64,000 bases of DNA from JALYUA01 sp038203955 (GTDB taxonomy: Bacteria > Acidobacteriota > Thermoanaerobaculia > UBA5066 > Gp7-AA6): assembly GCA_038203955.1 (NCBI GenBank), contig JBBRDK010000002.1, positions 1 to 64,000 of the forward strand, given 5' to 3'. The position numbers and the translations under genes were made by a program. The notes beneath the pieces are model-generated. The model was not told the DNA's origin. It did no database searches and saw only the letters and a list, made by a program, of their open reading frames with translations. Each line of letters begins with the position of its first letter. Position 1 is the first letter of the stretch. Positions 21,631 to 30,995 of this stretch are shown here, piece after piece.

Positions 21631-22886
21631 GACGCCGCGCCCGAACGCGGCCCGGCGACCTCCGGCTCGGCGAGGGGAACCGCCGGCTCGATGCGCACCC
21701 GGTGGACCCGCCGGCGGTCCGCCTCTTCGACGGTGAACATCAGCTCCGACTCCCGGTGGGTCTCCCCCGGCCGGGGAATGTGGCCGAGCCGCGCCGCCAG
21801 AAAACCGCCGAGGGACGAGAACTCTTCCTCCTCCGGGCCCCTGCCGAAGAGCTCCCGGACCGTCTGGACGTTCTCCTTGCCGGAAACGGAGTAGGCGTTC
21901 TCGCCGGCGGGAGTGACCGCCTCGCGCTCGTCCTCGTGTTCGTCCCAGATCTCTCCGACGATCTCCTCGAGAAGGTCTTCGACGGTGACGAGCCCCGAGA
22001 CGCCGCCGTACTCGTCGACGACGATCGCCATCCAGAGATGCCGCCGCTGAAACTCCCGGAGCAACTCGGACACCTTCTTCGACTCCGGGACGAAATACGC
22101 CTCGCGAAGGATGTCGGCGATTCCGCTCATCCGGCCATGCCGCATCGTAAAGAAGAGGTCCTTCACGTGCACGGTCCCGACGACCTTGTCCGTCGAGCCG
22201 CGGACGACGGGGATCCGCGAGTACTTCGCCGAGGTGAAGAGCTCCGCGAGCGCCTCGGGCGATTCCGATTCCTCGATCGAAACCATGTCGGTCCGCGGGG
22301 TCATCACTTCGCGAACGCGCGTCTCGCCGAAATCGACGATCGAGAGAAGGAGCTTCTCCTCTTCCTTCTCGAGGATCCCTTCCTCCCGCCCGACGTCGAT
22401 GTACGCCTGGACTTCTTCCTCGGTGGCGGGCGGCACTTCGGGCCGTTCGCGGCTGCCGAAGATCTTGCGCACGGGGATCGCGACCGGGAGCAGGAGCCAC
22501 GAGGCCGCCGTGATCGTGGGCAGCAACCGGGCCACGATCTTCTCGGGGTCCGACTTCGCGCCCCAGCTCAGGAGCAGGATCTCCGTCACGAGCCAGCCGA
22601 AGAGGAAAACCGCGCCGCCCCACGCCCAGGGCGGCCGCAGGCCGAAACCCGCAAACGCGTGAACGACCGTGAGGAGTCCCGTCAGCAGGAGCACCTGAAC
22701 GAGCACCTTCGTCGTGGTGCGGGTGATCTCGATCTCGCCGGGGCCCGAGAGGATCCTCGCGCGGTCCGGATGCTCCTCGAACAGGCCCCGCAGCCGGATC
22801 GGCGAAAGGCGGTCGAGCGCGAGCGCGAACGTTTCGAACAGCAGGAATGCCAGGTAGCAGAACCCGGCGGTCATCAAAGCCATCAT
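21627..22886 (-). CDS. CNNM/CorC-type membrane transporter-like protein with CBS pair
   Basis: A 419-residue protein. About four hydrophobic helices lie in residues 1-160, consistent with a divergent DUF21/CNNM membrane domain. They are followed by the family link EEGILEKEEEKLLLSIVDFG, then VREVMTPRTDM opening a tandem CBS pair. A C-terminal CorC_HlyC domain of the kind that binds FAD-like ligands runs from about residue 335. Members are implicated in Mg efflux and ribosome-linked functions. The ATG at 22886 overlaps the ybeY stop, and the stop overlaps the era start. Confidence 0.9.
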   Translation of the reverse strand: MMALMTAGFCYLAFLLFETFALALDRLSPIRLRGLFEEHPDRARILSGPGEIEITRTTTKVLVQVLLLTGLLTVVHAFAGFGLRPPWAWGGAVFLFGWLVTEILLLSWGAKSDPEKIVARLLPTITAASWLLLPVAIPVRKIFGSRERPEVPPATEEEVQAYIDVGREEGILEKEEEKLLLSIVDFGETRVREVMTPRTDMVSIEESESPEALAELFTSAKYSRIPVVRGSTDKVVGTVHVKDLFFTMRHGRMSGIADILREAYFVPESKKVSELLREFQRRHLWMAIVVDEYGGVSGLVTVEDLLEEIVGEIWDEHEDEREAVTPAGENAYSVSGKENVQTVRELFGRGPEEEEFSSLGGFLAARLGHIPRPGETHRESELMFTVEEADRRRVHRVRIEPAVPLAEPEVAGPRSGAAS

Positions 22887-23296
22887 GAGTCGGCGATCCC
22901 GAGCCGGAGCCGGACGCGGCTCTCGAGAGCTTCCATTTCGCCGCGGTCCGTCTCGTGGTCGTACCCCAGGAGGTGCAGGAACCCGTGCACCAGGAGCCGG
23001 TCGATCTCGCGGGACGCGGGCTCGCCCCGCCGCCGGGCCTGGCGCGCCGCGTAGGGCACCGACACAACGATGTCTCCGAGCAACCAACCGCCGGCGGCGG
23101 GGAAAGCGAGCACGTCCGTCGAACGGTCCTTCCCCCGGTAGTCCCGGTTCAGGCGGCGCATCCGCGCGTCGCCGCAGAACAGGACCGACACCTCCTCCGC
23201 CCGCGCCCTCGTGAACCGCGCCGTCCGCGAGAGAAGCGACCGGACCCGCGCGGGTCGAGGAGCCCCCGAGGCGCTCGCCTGCACGTCGCACCTCAC
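22883..23296 (-). CDS. ybeY: Endoribonuclease YbeY
   Basis: A 137-residue zinc-dependent RNase for 16S rRNA 3' maturation and ribosome quality control. The hallmark HGFLHLLGYDH is at about 104-114, preceded by LNRDYRGKDRSTDVLAFP. The GTG at 23296 overlaps the stop of the HD gene (GTGA). Confidence 0.95.
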   Translation of the reverse strand: MRCDVQASASGAPRPARVRSLLSRTARFTRARAEEVSVLFCGDARMRRLNRDYRGKDRSTDVLAFPAAGGWLLGDIVVSVPYAARQARRRGEPASREIDRLLVHGFLHLLGYDHETDRGEMEALESRVRLRLGIADS

Positions 23297-25647
23297 CGCG
23301 ACTCGGACGCCCGCGTTCCGCTCGGCCGGGGGGCCGCCGAATCGTGCGTCGGGGCCTCTCCGGTCTTCCGGCGGGAAAACCCGCGGTTGAACTCGAAGCC
23401 CGGATAGTCGATCCGATGGTGGTAGATGTTCGAGACCGTCCGCTCCAGCGTGTCGACGATGATGGCGAGATCGCGCATCGTGAGGTCGCAGTCGTCGAAC
23501 TGCCCGTCGCGAAGGCAATCGTCGACGATCGTCTGGATCATCGCGCGGATTCTCGCCGGCGACGGCTCGATCAGGGTTCGGGAGGCGGCCTCGACGGCGT
23601 CGGCGATCATCAGGATCCCGTTCACACGCGTCGTGGGCCGCGGGCCCGAGTGCCGGTACTCCGTCTCGCGGATCGGCGAGTCTTCCGGGCCCGACTTGGT
23701 CAGCGCCTTCTGGTAGAAGTAACGGATCAGCTTGGTCCCGTGGTGCTCGCTGATGGCCGAGACGAGCTGTTCCGGCAGGCGCGCCTTCGTCGCGAGATCG
23801 ACCCCTTCCTTCACGTGCGCCGCGATGACGAGCGCGCTCATCGAAGGCTCCAGCCGGTCGTGGCGGTTCGCCCCCTTTGGCTGGTTCTCGATGAAGTAAT
23901 CCGGCATCTTCGTCTTGCCGATGTCGTGGTAGTAGCCCGCGACGCGGGCGAGCAGCGCATCGGCGCCGACAGCCTCCGCGGCGGCCTCCGCGAGGTGTCC
24001 CAGCACGAGGGAGTGCTGGTACGTGCCCGGAGCCTCGAGCGCGAGCGTGCGCAGAAGTGGCAGGTTCTGGTTCGAGAGCTCGAGCAGGCGGATGTCCGTC
24101 GTGACGTGAAAGAGGTGTTCGAAGACGGGCAGGAAAACCCCGACGATCATCGCGACGAACCATCCGCCGGCGAGCCCGCCGAGCACGTCCGCCGCGAAGT
24201 CCCAGCCCCTCGCCTCGCCGTTCAAAAAGGCGATCGCGGAGATGGAGACCAGGTTCGCCGCGGCGACGATCGCCCCCATCCCGAGCAGGACGCTGCGCGA
24301 GCGCAGCTTCCCGATTACGAAGATGCCGGCGAGCGATCCCACGAGCGCGAAGAGGACGAACGGGAAGCTCTGGCCCATGAGGATGCCGGCCCCGATGGCG
24401 TGCACCGCGGCGAACAGGAGCGCCGGGCCCATCCCGGCGACGAGGCTGACCATGATCGAGCCCGCGGCGAACGGGATCGCGTAGTACGTGTGCGCCGCCC
24501 AGGCGGAGCCCTCGAAGCTCGAGGAGAGCCCCTGCGCGAGGACGAAGGCGCCGCGCGTCAGGAGGGAGAACAGGATTCCGGCCGCGAGGATCGAGGCGTA
24601 AACCATCTCCGGCCGGCGCTCCCGCCTCCGGCGGCGCTGCCGCCGCGCATCCACCCAGAAGGCAGCTGCCGCGAGGAGCTGAAGGATGACGATCCCCATG
24701 ACCTTGACCCAGGACGAAGGGTCGGCCGCGGACGCGCGGACCGCGGCGATCCACTCCGCGGCCTTGGGAGAGATCTCGTCTCCCTTGCGAACGATCACCT
24801 TCCCGCGCGGGATCCGCGTCAGCACCGTCTCGACGGACCGGGCCGCCTCCTGGCGGCGTCGCAGCGTCTCCGTCGCGTCGTACGTCAGATTCGGGCGAAG
24901 TCCGGCGGCCAGAAACGCGGAGACCTCGGTGAGCGCGCGCCCCGCCAGCGGGCCGGCGGCCAGCCGCTTCGCCACCGCGTTCTTCGTCTGCGACCCGTAC
25001 TCGACGACGTCCGAAAGGTCCTTCCGCCGAAGCTCGCGTCCGCTGCGCGTGTCGCGGAGGACGATCCCCCTGTCATGGCTGTCGGACAGAAGTTCGCGGT
25101 TGTCGACGACGCCCGCCCGGTAGAGGTCCGCGCCCGCCTGCAGAAGCCGCTCCTCGATCGCCGGCGAAAACTGCAGGCCCGCCAGCGCGAGAAGGGCCTC
25201 GTCGCCCACCGGGAGATCGAACGCGTCTCTCAGAGCCGGAGGAAGCCCGTTGCGCCGCCGCCCGCCGGTCTCGGCCGCGCGCGCCTTCGAGAAGGATCCG
25301 CGGATCTCCGCCGTCAGCCGGTCGGGGGCCGCCGTGTCCCAGTCGTAGACCGGGAGAACCTCGGCCGCGGCTTCGACGCGCCGGTGCGCCGTGGCCGCCG
25401 CGTCGGGAACGATCAGGTCGCGGGGGGCGATGACGTCGCGCGTCGCGATCTCCCCCGCCCGAGCCGGTGCCCGGCGGAACGAGAACGCCGGCGCGAAGGC
25501 GAACGTGGTCGCGAACACGTAGGCGACGGCCCAGGCCCAGAATCGCCAGGGACGCCGCTGCTTCGCGGGCTGCCCGGGCTCTCGCGGCGCGCCGCCGGAA
25601 CCGCGCAATGTGATCGTCGAGCGCCGAGATGGCGCGCCGGGTCCCAT
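23293..25647 (-). CDS. 7TM-HD domain phosphohydrolase (PgpH family, probable cyclic di-AMP phosphodiesterase)
   Basis: A 784-residue inner-membrane protein. One N-terminal helix (about 40-58) and an extracytoplasmic 7TMR-HDED domain are followed by a seven-helix block (roughly 310-520). A cytoplasmic HD domain then carries TYQHSLVLGHLAEAAAEAVG, YYHDIGKTKMPDYF and SEHHGTKLI. In Listeria-type PgpH this architecture hydrolyses cyclic di-AMP. No diadenylate cyclase is in the window, so the ligand here is inferred. It sits between phoH and ybeY with overlaps on the ybeY side. Confidence 0.92.
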   Translation of the reverse strand: MGPGAPSRRSTITLRGSGGAPREPGQPAKQRRPWRFWAWAVAYVFATTFAFAPAFSFRRAPARAGEIATRDVIAPRDLIVPDAAATAHRRVEAAAEVLPVYDWDTAAPDRLTAEIRGSFSKARAAETGGRRRNGLPPALRDAFDLPVGDEALLALAGLQFSPAIEERLLQAGADLYRAGVVDNRELLSDSHDRGIVLRDTRSGRELRRKDLSDVVEYGSQTKNAVAKRLAAGPLAGRALTEVSAFLAAGLRPNLTYDATETLRRRQEAARSVETVLTRIPRGKVIVRKGDEISPKAAEWIAAVRASAADPSSWVKVMGIVILQLLAAAAFWVDARRQRRRRRERRPEMVYASILAAGILFSLLTRGAFVLAQGLSSSFEGSAWAAHTYYAIPFAAGSIMVSLVAGMGPALLFAAVHAIGAGILMGQSFPFVLFALVGSLAGIFVIGKLRSRSVLLGMGAIVAAANLVSISAIAFLNGEARGWDFAADVLGGLAGGWFVAMIVGVFLPVFEHLFHVTTDIRLLELSNQNLPLLRTLALEAPGTYQHSLVLGHLAEAAAEAVGADALLARVAGYYHDIGKTKMPDYFIENQPKGANRHDRLEPSMSALVIAAHVKEGVDLATKARLPEQLVSAISEHHGTKLIRYFYQKALTKSGPEDSPIRETEYRHSGPRPTTRVNGILMIADAVEAASRTLIEPSPARIRAMIQTIVDDCLRDGQFDDCDLTMRDLAIIVDTLERTVSNIYHHRIDYPGFEFNRGFSRRKTGEAPTHDSAAPRPSGTRASESR

Positions 25648-25655
25648 CAGATGTT

Positions 25656-26708
25656 TCAGCGCCCGAGAGCGGGGCGGCTGGCTTCGCGCTGCTCGCGCTC
25701 GCGGTCGAGGGCCTCGTAGGCCGTGATGATCGACTGGACGAGGGGATGCCGCACCACGTCCTTCTGATCGAAGAGCACAAACTTGATGCCGTCGAGATTG
25801 GAGAGAAGCTGCTGGGCCTCCCGCAGGCCGGAGGTCTTGCCTGAGGGCAAGTCGATCTGCGTGACGTCGCCCGTCACCACGGCCTTCGAGCCGAACCCGA
25901 TGCGCGTCAGGAACATCTTCATCTGCTCGGATGTGGTGTTCTGCGCTTCATCCAGGATGATGAAGGCATCGTTCAAGGTGCGCCCTCGCATGAAGGCGAT
26001 CGGCGCCACTTCGATGACCCCGCGCTCGAGAAGCTTCGCGGTCTTCTCGTAACCGAGGATGTCGTACAGGGCGTCGTAGAGCGGCCTCAAATACGGGTTG
26101 ATTTTTTCGACGAGATCGCCGGGAAGAAAGCCGAGTCTCTCCCCCGCCTCGACGGCCGGGCGGGCGAGGACGATCCGCTTGACCTTTTTCTCGAGGAGCG
26201 CCGCCGCCGCCATCGCCACGGCGAGATAGGTCTTCCCCGTTCCGGCGGGACCGACCGCGAAGACGAGGTCGTGGCGCTCGATCGTCTGGACGTACACGCG
26301 CTGTTTCACGTTGCGAGCCGTCACGACCGACTTCAGCGTCGGCCCGAACGGGCTGTCGATGAAGAACTCGACCAAGGAGGCGTTCGGGTCCTCCTTGACG
26401 ACGCGGATCGCGGTCAGAACGTCGCTGCCGCGCAGTGGATATCCCAGCGTCAGGAGCTCCGAAAAGCCCCCGAGAAGCCGCCGGGCCGCGTCCTGCGGCG
26501 CCCCTTCGCCGACCACGGAGATCTCGTTTCCGCGCGCGGCCAGCCGGACGCCGAACGCGTCCTCGATGGCGCGAAGGTTTTCGTCCGCGATTCCGAAGAA
26601 CTCCGTCAGCCCCGATTCGGGAAAGGTCAGAGCCGTCGTTGGTTCAGGAATTTTGCTCGCTCCTTGCGACCGGGCGCCGGATGGGCGGGCGCCTCTCGGA
26701 TCGCGCAC
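25656..26708 (-). CDS. phoH: PhoH family ATPase
   Basis: A 350-residue PhoH-like protein: a short N-terminal domain (residues 30-130), then a P-loop VGPAGTGKTYLAVAMA at about 150, LARPAVEAGERLGFLPGD and the Walker B LDEAQNTT. The family binds ATP and is linked to RNA metabolism through its constant pairing with ybeY. The start is uncertain: GTG 26708 gives the listed length, but the first 25 residues are weakly conserved-looking. It heads the operon. Confidence 0.92.
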   Translation of the reverse strand: MRDPRGARPSGARSQGASKIPEPTTALTFPESGLTEFFGIADENLRAIEDAFGVRLAARGNEISVVGEGAPQDAARRLLGGFSELLTLGYPLRGSDVLTAIRVVKEDPNASLVEFFIDSPFGPTLKSVVTARNVKQRVYVQTIERHDLVFAVGPAGTGKTYLAVAMAAAALLEKKVKRIVLARPAVEAGERLGFLPGDLVEKINPYLRPLYDALYDILGYEKTAKLLERGVIEVAPIAFMRGRTLNDAFIILDEAQNTTSEQMKMFLTRIGFGSKAVVTGDVTQIDLPSGKTSGLREAQQLLSNLDGIKFVLFDQKDVVRHPLVQSIITAYEALDREREQREASRPALGR

Positions 26709-26834
26709 TCAAAGCTACCACGCGGGAAAGGCGAGCAAAAAGCGGGCCCCGGAAAATGCCGGAGCTCCCTCTAGAATCAACCCTCATCGAATCAGCCGTT
26801 TCCAGCGGGATTGCGTTCCCGCGGCCCGCGCGCC

Positions 26835-27410
26835 CTAGCGACCGTCGGCGATCGCCTTCGCGACTTCCTCGAGGCCGTTCTCGACCGCGTCCCGGATCGT
26901 CGAGCCCTTGTTCTTGTGGCGGATCTCACCGACGACGTTGCCCTTCGCATCCTTGACCAGGACCTCCACGCCCACGCCCGGGTTGGCCATCCAGCCTCCC
27001 CAGTAACGGCCGGCGCCCCGCGGCTCCCAGGCGTTGAAGACGTTGCCGGTGACCACGAGGTCCCCGCCCGACTTGACGACCTTGAAGCCCTGCTTGTCCA
27101 GCCACTGCTCCATGTAGTCACGGGCGTCGTGAGCGGCGTCACGCGCCTCGCGGCCGCGGCCGTTCTCGTCGAACTCCTTCACCGAGACAGTCCGGTACTT
27201 CTTGAGGCTTCCCTCCGGGAAATAGACCCAGTCGGCGTCCTTGCCCTTGGTGAGCTTGTCGTAATCGGGCAGGAACTTCGCGGGCTCGTCCCTTTCCTTC
27301 GCATCGTCCGAGTCCTGGAATCCCTTCTTGGCCGCTTCTGCGGGGCGGGCGGAGAGTACGAGGAAGGCGACGAGAGACATGGCAAACAAACGCGTCGTGT
27401 GACGAAGCAT
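26835..27410 (-). CDS. Secreted protein, DUF3313/DUF4410-like
   Basis: A 191-residue protein. A clear signal peptide ends near SARPAEA at about residue 26. The mature part starts with FLPDYDKLTKGKDADWVYFP, which resembles the opening of DUF3313 proteins. It continues with a beta-rich region (GDLVVTGNVFNAW, GVGVEVLVKDAKGNVVGEI) ending in an amphipathic helix (NGLEEVAKAIADG). No lipobox is present. Shine-Dalgarno AAGGAGG lies nine bases before ATG 27410. Function unknown; the location is probably periplasmic. Confidence 0.8.
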   Translation of the reverse strand: MLRHTTRLFAMSLVAFLVLSARPAEAAKKGFQDSDDAKERDEPAKFLPDYDKLTKGKDADWVYFPEGSLKKYRTVSVKEFDENGRGREARDAAHDARDYMEQWLDKQGFKVVKSGGDLVVTGNVFNAWEPRGAGRYWGGWMANPGVGVEVLVKDAKGNVVGEIRHKNKGSTIRDAVENGLEEVAKAIADGR

Positions 27411-27472
27411 GATCAGGGCCTCCTTAATTGCGGTTCAAATTCTACCAAAACCCCAGCCTCCCGGGCGGACCG

Positions 27473-28522
27473 TCAACCGGCCAGGCGCTCGCAGACGGCA
27501 TCGGCGGCGGCGGACGTCGAGAGCTCCCCTCCCACGTCCCAGGTGCATTTCCGGGCGGCCACGCAGGAGGCCACGGCCCGCTCGATCGCCAGCGCCTCCT
27601 CCCTTTTTCCGAGGTGTTCGAGCATCAGAGCCACCGTCAGGATCGCGCCAAAGGGGTTGGCCCGCCCCGTCCCGGCGTACTTGGGCGCGGAGCCGTGGAC
27701 CGGCTCGAACATCGATACCCGTCCCGGGTGGATGTTCCCCGACGCGGCCATGCCGAGCCCTCCCTGGAGAGCCGCTCCGAGGTCGGTGACGATGTCCCCG
27801 AACATGTTGTTGGTGACGATCACCTCGAACGGACGGGGGTCCCGGATCAGCTGAAGGCAGAGCGCGTCCACGTAGAGGTGCGACGCTTCGATCCCGGGGT
27901 ACTCGCGCGACACCTCCGCGAAAGTGCGCTGCCAGAGGTCCCCGACGAACCGCATGGCGTTCGACTTGTCCGACATGACGACCCGCCGGCGTCCATTCTC
28001 CTTCGCGAAGGAGAACGCATGGCGGATGATCCTCTCGACGCCCCGCCGGGTCGAGAGGTCCTCCTGAGTCGCCACCTCGTCGGGGGTTCCCTTCTTGAAG
28101 TTTCCCCCGATCCCGACGTACGACCCTTCCGTGTTCTCGCGGAACACCACGAAATCGACGTCCGCCGCGGTATAGCCCTTCAGCGGCGAGAGCCGGTCGT
28201 CGAGGCAGCGGACCGGCCGGTAGTTGACATAGAGGTCGAGCTGGAACCGGGCGCCCAGGAGGATGTCCGCCGCGTGCTTCATGTCCGGCACCCGCGGGTC
28301 GCCGAAGGCCCCCATGAAGATGGCGTCGTAGTTCCGGGCGAGGTCGTCGAACGCCCCCGGGGCGATGGTCTCGCCCGTCGCCAGGTAGTGGTCCGCGCTC
28401 CAGGGGAACGACACGAGCTCGAGGCCGAGAGAGCGGCGCGCGTCCAGGCGCTCCAAGACCTTGACGGCTTCCCGGGTGACGTCGACGCCGATGCCGTCCC
28501 CCGGAACGATCGCGAGCTTCAT
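27473..28522 (-). CDS. leuB: 3-isopropylmalate dehydrogenase family protein
   Basis: A 349-residue NAD-dependent beta-hydroxyacid oxidative decarboxylase. The start IVPGDGIGVDVTREAV, the substrate motif FRENTEGSYVGIGG, MSDKSNAMRF, and the metal/NAD region NNMFGDIVTDLGAALQGGLG with FEPVHGSAPKYAG are all present. LeuB is the best fit, oxidising 3-isopropylmalate in leucine synthesis. The paralogous tartrate/malate and homoisocitrate dehydrogenases share the same motifs, and no leuA/C/D genes are adjacent. Substrate assignment is therefore moderate. Confidence 0.8.
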   Translation of the reverse strand: MKLAIVPGDGIGVDVTREAVKVLERLDARRSLGLELVSFPWSADHYLATGETIAPGAFDDLARNYDAIFMGAFGDPRVPDMKHAADILLGARFQLDLYVNYRPVRCLDDRLSPLKGYTAADVDFVVFRENTEGSYVGIGGNFKKGTPDEVATQEDLSTRRGVERIIRHAFSFAKENGRRRVVMSDKSNAMRFVGDLWQRTFAEVSREYPGIEASHLYVDALCLQLIRDPRPFEVIVTNNMFGDIVTDLGAALQGGLGMAASGNIHPGRVSMFEPVHGSAPKYAGTGRANPFGAILTVALMLEHLGKREEALAIERAVASCVAARKCTWDVGGELSTSAAADAVCERLAG

Positions 28523-28551
28523 GCGGCGGGGAAGATAGCAGAACGAGGGTT

Positions 28552-28617
28552 AGCTCTCAGCTGTCAGCTGTCAGCTCTCAGCTGTCAGCGGTTCTCAGTT
28601 CTCAGTCGTCAGTTGCT
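28552..28617 (+). repeat. Heptad repeat array in a divergent promoter region
   Basis: AGCTCTC, AGCTGTC, AGCTGTC, AGCTCTC, AGCTGTC, then a 10-base irregular unit, AGTTCTC, AGTCGTC, AGTTGCT. It lies between the divergent leuB and cysteine dioxygenase genes, showing that these arrays are not limited to gene ends. Confidence 0.92.
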
Positions 28618-28658
28618 GAAACCGCGCCCCTATCCATGCCCTTGGCCCTTCACCCGGT

Positions 28659-28664
28659 TAGTAT
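28659..28664 (+). promoter_or_regulatory. Candidate -10 element giving a leaderless transcript
   Basis: TAGTAT lies seven bases before ATG 28671, so transcription would start at or next to the start codon. No Shine-Dalgarno is present. Confidence 0.35.
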
Positions 28665-28670
28665 TACCGC

Positions 28671-29198
28671 ATGAAGATCGGTGACTGTGTCCGGGAGATC
28701 CTGATCGAGGCGGGAGCCGCGCCGGAACGTCCCACGCCCGCCGGACTCGTGCCCCGGATTGCCCGCGAGGCCGAGCGGTACCTGGAGCGCGTGCGATTCG
28801 ATCCGGCGCGGTACGTGCGGCACGCTCTTCTTCTCTGGGAGGACTGGGAGGTCATGGTCATCGGGTGGGAGGCCGGCCAGATCACGCCCATCCACGACCA
28901 CCGCGGCGTCCTCGGAGGAATGGCCGTGCTTTCCGGCGCCGTCCTCGAAGAGCGGTTCACGACGCCTCATCTCGCGCCGCAGCTTTCCGACTCGAGGGTC
29001 CGCCCGGAGGGAGACCTCTGTGACACGGGACCCACCGTTCTGCACCGGCTCATGCCGCAGACGCCGCGCGCGGTCACGCTCCACGTTTACAGGCCTCCCC
29101 TGCGGAGCATGGGAATCTGGGACGACGGAGGGCTGCGAGAGATCCGCGGCTCCGAGTTCGAGATCGGCGTCGAGGAGTTTGCCGGGGCGGGGCGTTGA
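28671..29198 (+). CDS. Cysteine dioxygenase type I family protein
   Basis: A 175-residue cupin. The iron-binding PIHDHRG motif is at about residues 72-78, with a later His in the VTLHVYRPPL strand, as in cysteine dioxygenases that oxidise cysteine to cysteine sulfinate. The family also includes 3-mercaptopropionate dioxygenases, which cannot be excluded. It is a single gene. It likely starts without a leader, as a -10-like box sits immediately upstream. Confidence 0.85.
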   Translation: MKIGDCVREILIEAGAAPERPTPAGLVPRIAREAERYLERVRFDPARYVRHALLLWEDWEVMVIGWEAGQITPIHDHRGVLGGMAVLSGAVLEERFTTPHLAPQLSDSRVRPEGDLCDTGPTVLHRLMPQTPRAVTLHVYRPPLRSMGIWDDGGLREIRGSEFEIGVEEFAGAGR

Positions 29199-29205
29199 GG
29201 AAGAA

Positions 29206-29247
29206 GTTGAGAGTTGAGAGTTAAGCGTCAAGACTTAAGCGCTGAGC
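29206..29247 (+). repeat. Heptad repeat array between convergent genes (GTTGAGA type)
   Basis: Six units in exact 7-base register: GTTGAGA, GTTGAGA, GTTAAGC, GTCAAGA, CTTAAGC, GCTGAGC. It fills almost the whole 51-base gap and abuts the stop of the glycosyltransferase. Confidence 0.92.
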
Positions 29248-29249
29248 CC

Positions 29250-30995
29250 TTAGTTCGTTCGCTTCCCCAGCACGACGGCCCACGGCGCGCCGCGCTCGTC
29301 TGAGATTCGCGACACGACTCGCTCTCCGAAATCGAGGGGAGTTTCCGGAGGCGCGACGCGGAATAACCGCCGCCCGGGTGGAACCGGCGCCTTTGGGGCG
29401 TCGGCTCGACGCACGCGTCTGACCGCCTCCACCGCGGGTGTCCAGTGGACGAGCCGGGAGTCGATCTCCACGCGCCCGAATCGCTCCCACACGAGCGCGG
29501 TCCGCGCGAGGAGGTTGTCGTGCCCCTCGAATCCGTCGAGCACCTCCAACCGGGGGGCCCAGTCGAGGAAGAGCGCGCGCACCGAAAGAGCTCCCGCGAC
29601 GAGGAGAGCCCCGACGGCGGCGAGGGCCGCCGGCCGCGCCGCCCGGAGAGACACGGCCCCGACGAGCGCGAGAACGCCCGCCGCGGCGGCCACGCCGGTC
29701 ACCGTCGTCAGATAGGCGAACCGGAATCCGTTCGGCTGCATGACCGGTCCGGAGGCGACGAAGGCGGCGGAAGCCGCCGCCGCATGGGCGAGGAGAAACG
29801 CGGAGAGCTCCCGGGCCGGGAACAACAGCGCACGCCCGAGCGCGAGGGCGACGGGAACTCCGATCAGCCATCCTAGCCGGGGCCTTGGGACGTCCTGCCA
29901 GGGAGAGGGATCCGGGAGCCACCACGGCGCGGCGATCGCGTCGGCCGCCGCGGTGAGCGCAGGCCACGGCGAGCGCGCGGCGCGCAGCTCACGAACCATG
30001 CTCTGGTCGCCGGCGCGCGCGAAATAGGCAGCGCGCCGCCCTTCGCGCAGCAGAAACAGCGGCGCGGCGATCAGCGCAAAGCCCGCCGCCACCGCCAGCG
30101 CGTGGCGGACGCGGCGCGGCGCCGGCGGCCCCGCTTCGAGAGGCCAGAGGGCGAAGAGAAGGGAGGCGCCGAGGGCGATCCACGACGCCAGGTAAACGTG
30201 CGCCCCGAGGCCGAGAAGGGCTCCGGCAGCGAAGGCGGCGGACGCCGACCGCCGGCGCACGGCGCGCAGAAGAGCGAGCGCCGCGAGATCGACGAGCGGC
30301 GCGATCACGACGGCCACGTATCCCCAGCGGGAAAGGATCAGGCTCCAGCGCAGTCCGGCGACGACCAGCCCCGCGAGGGTCCCTCCCCCGCGCGGTAGGA
30401 GCGCGCGTCCCAGCAGGATCGCGGTCACAACGGAGAGACTGCCGGCGAGCGCGGAGAGGAATCGCACGCCGAACACCGTCGCGCCGAACGCGTGAAGCGT
30501 CGCGCGGAAGAGCTCGAGGTAGAGCACCCCGACGCTGCCGTACGGCCGGGCGACGCCGAAGGGCGCGGGGCGGATCGCATCCGCGAAGTCACGCCACGTC
30601 CCGGAGAGGGCAAGCGAAGGATGGATCAGCGTGAGGTCCTCGATCCACAACGCAACCGGCACCGACGAGAGCCGCCAGAAACGCAGCGCCGCGCCCGCCG
30701 CGACCACGCCGACCGCCAGCGCGGCCAGAGTGGTCCCGCGCCACCGGAGCGGTTCGAGCGGCGCGCGGGCGACCGCCGTTTCGCTCCACAGAAGGAAGGC
30801 CGCCGCGCCCAAAGCGCCCGCGGCCCCCGCCGCAGCGATGGCGGCCAGGGTGAGTACGAGCCGCGGCAGCGCCCAGGCTGGATCGGGGTCGGTCAGCAGC
30901 AGGGGACGGATGGCGCGGACCACCGCCGCGGCGGCGACGAGAGCGGCGCCCAAGCCGGCGGCCAGCGCGGCGCGCTCCGGACGCGCGAGCGTCAT
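29250..30995 (-). CDS. GT-C family membrane glycosyltransferase-like protein, paralogue 1
   Basis: A 581-residue polytopic protein with about a dozen hydrophobic helices. The first extracytoplasmic loop contains WIEDLTLIHP, where the acidic pair fits the catalytic position of lipid-linked GT-C (ArnT/GT39/GT83-like) enzymes. A soluble C-terminal region follows about residue 480. The protein is clearly homologous to its upstream neighbour: both share LTDPDPAW, AIRPAP(F/Y)GV and PYGSVGVLYLE. The ATG at 30995 overlaps the neighbour's stop. Acceptor and sugar are unknown. Confidence 0.78.
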   Translation of the reverse strand: MTLARPERAALAAGLGAALVAAAAVVRAIRPLLLTDPDPAWALPRLVLTLAAIAAAGAAGALGAAAFLLWSETAVARAPLEPLRWRGTTLAALAVGVVAAGAALRFWRLSSVPVALWIEDLTLIHPSLALSGTWRDFADAIRPAPFGVARPYGSVGVLYLELFRATLHAFGATVFGVRFLSALAGSLSVVTAILLGRALLPRGGGTLAGLVVAGLRWSLILSRWGYVAVVIAPLVDLAALALLRAVRRRSASAAFAAGALLGLGAHVYLASWIALGASLLFALWPLEAGPPAPRRVRHALAVAAGFALIAAPLFLLREGRRAAYFARAGDQSMVRELRAARSPWPALTAAADAIAAPWWLPDPSPWQDVPRPRLGWLIGVPVALALGRALLFPARELSAFLLAHAAAASAAFVASGPVMQPNGFRFAYLTTVTGVAAAAGVLALVGAVSLRAARPAALAAVGALLVAGALSVRALFLDWAPRLEVLDGFEGHDNLLARTALVWERFGRVEIDSRLVHWTPAVEAVRRVRRADAPKAPVPPGRRLFRVAPPETPLDFGERVVSRISDERGAPWAVVLGKRTN

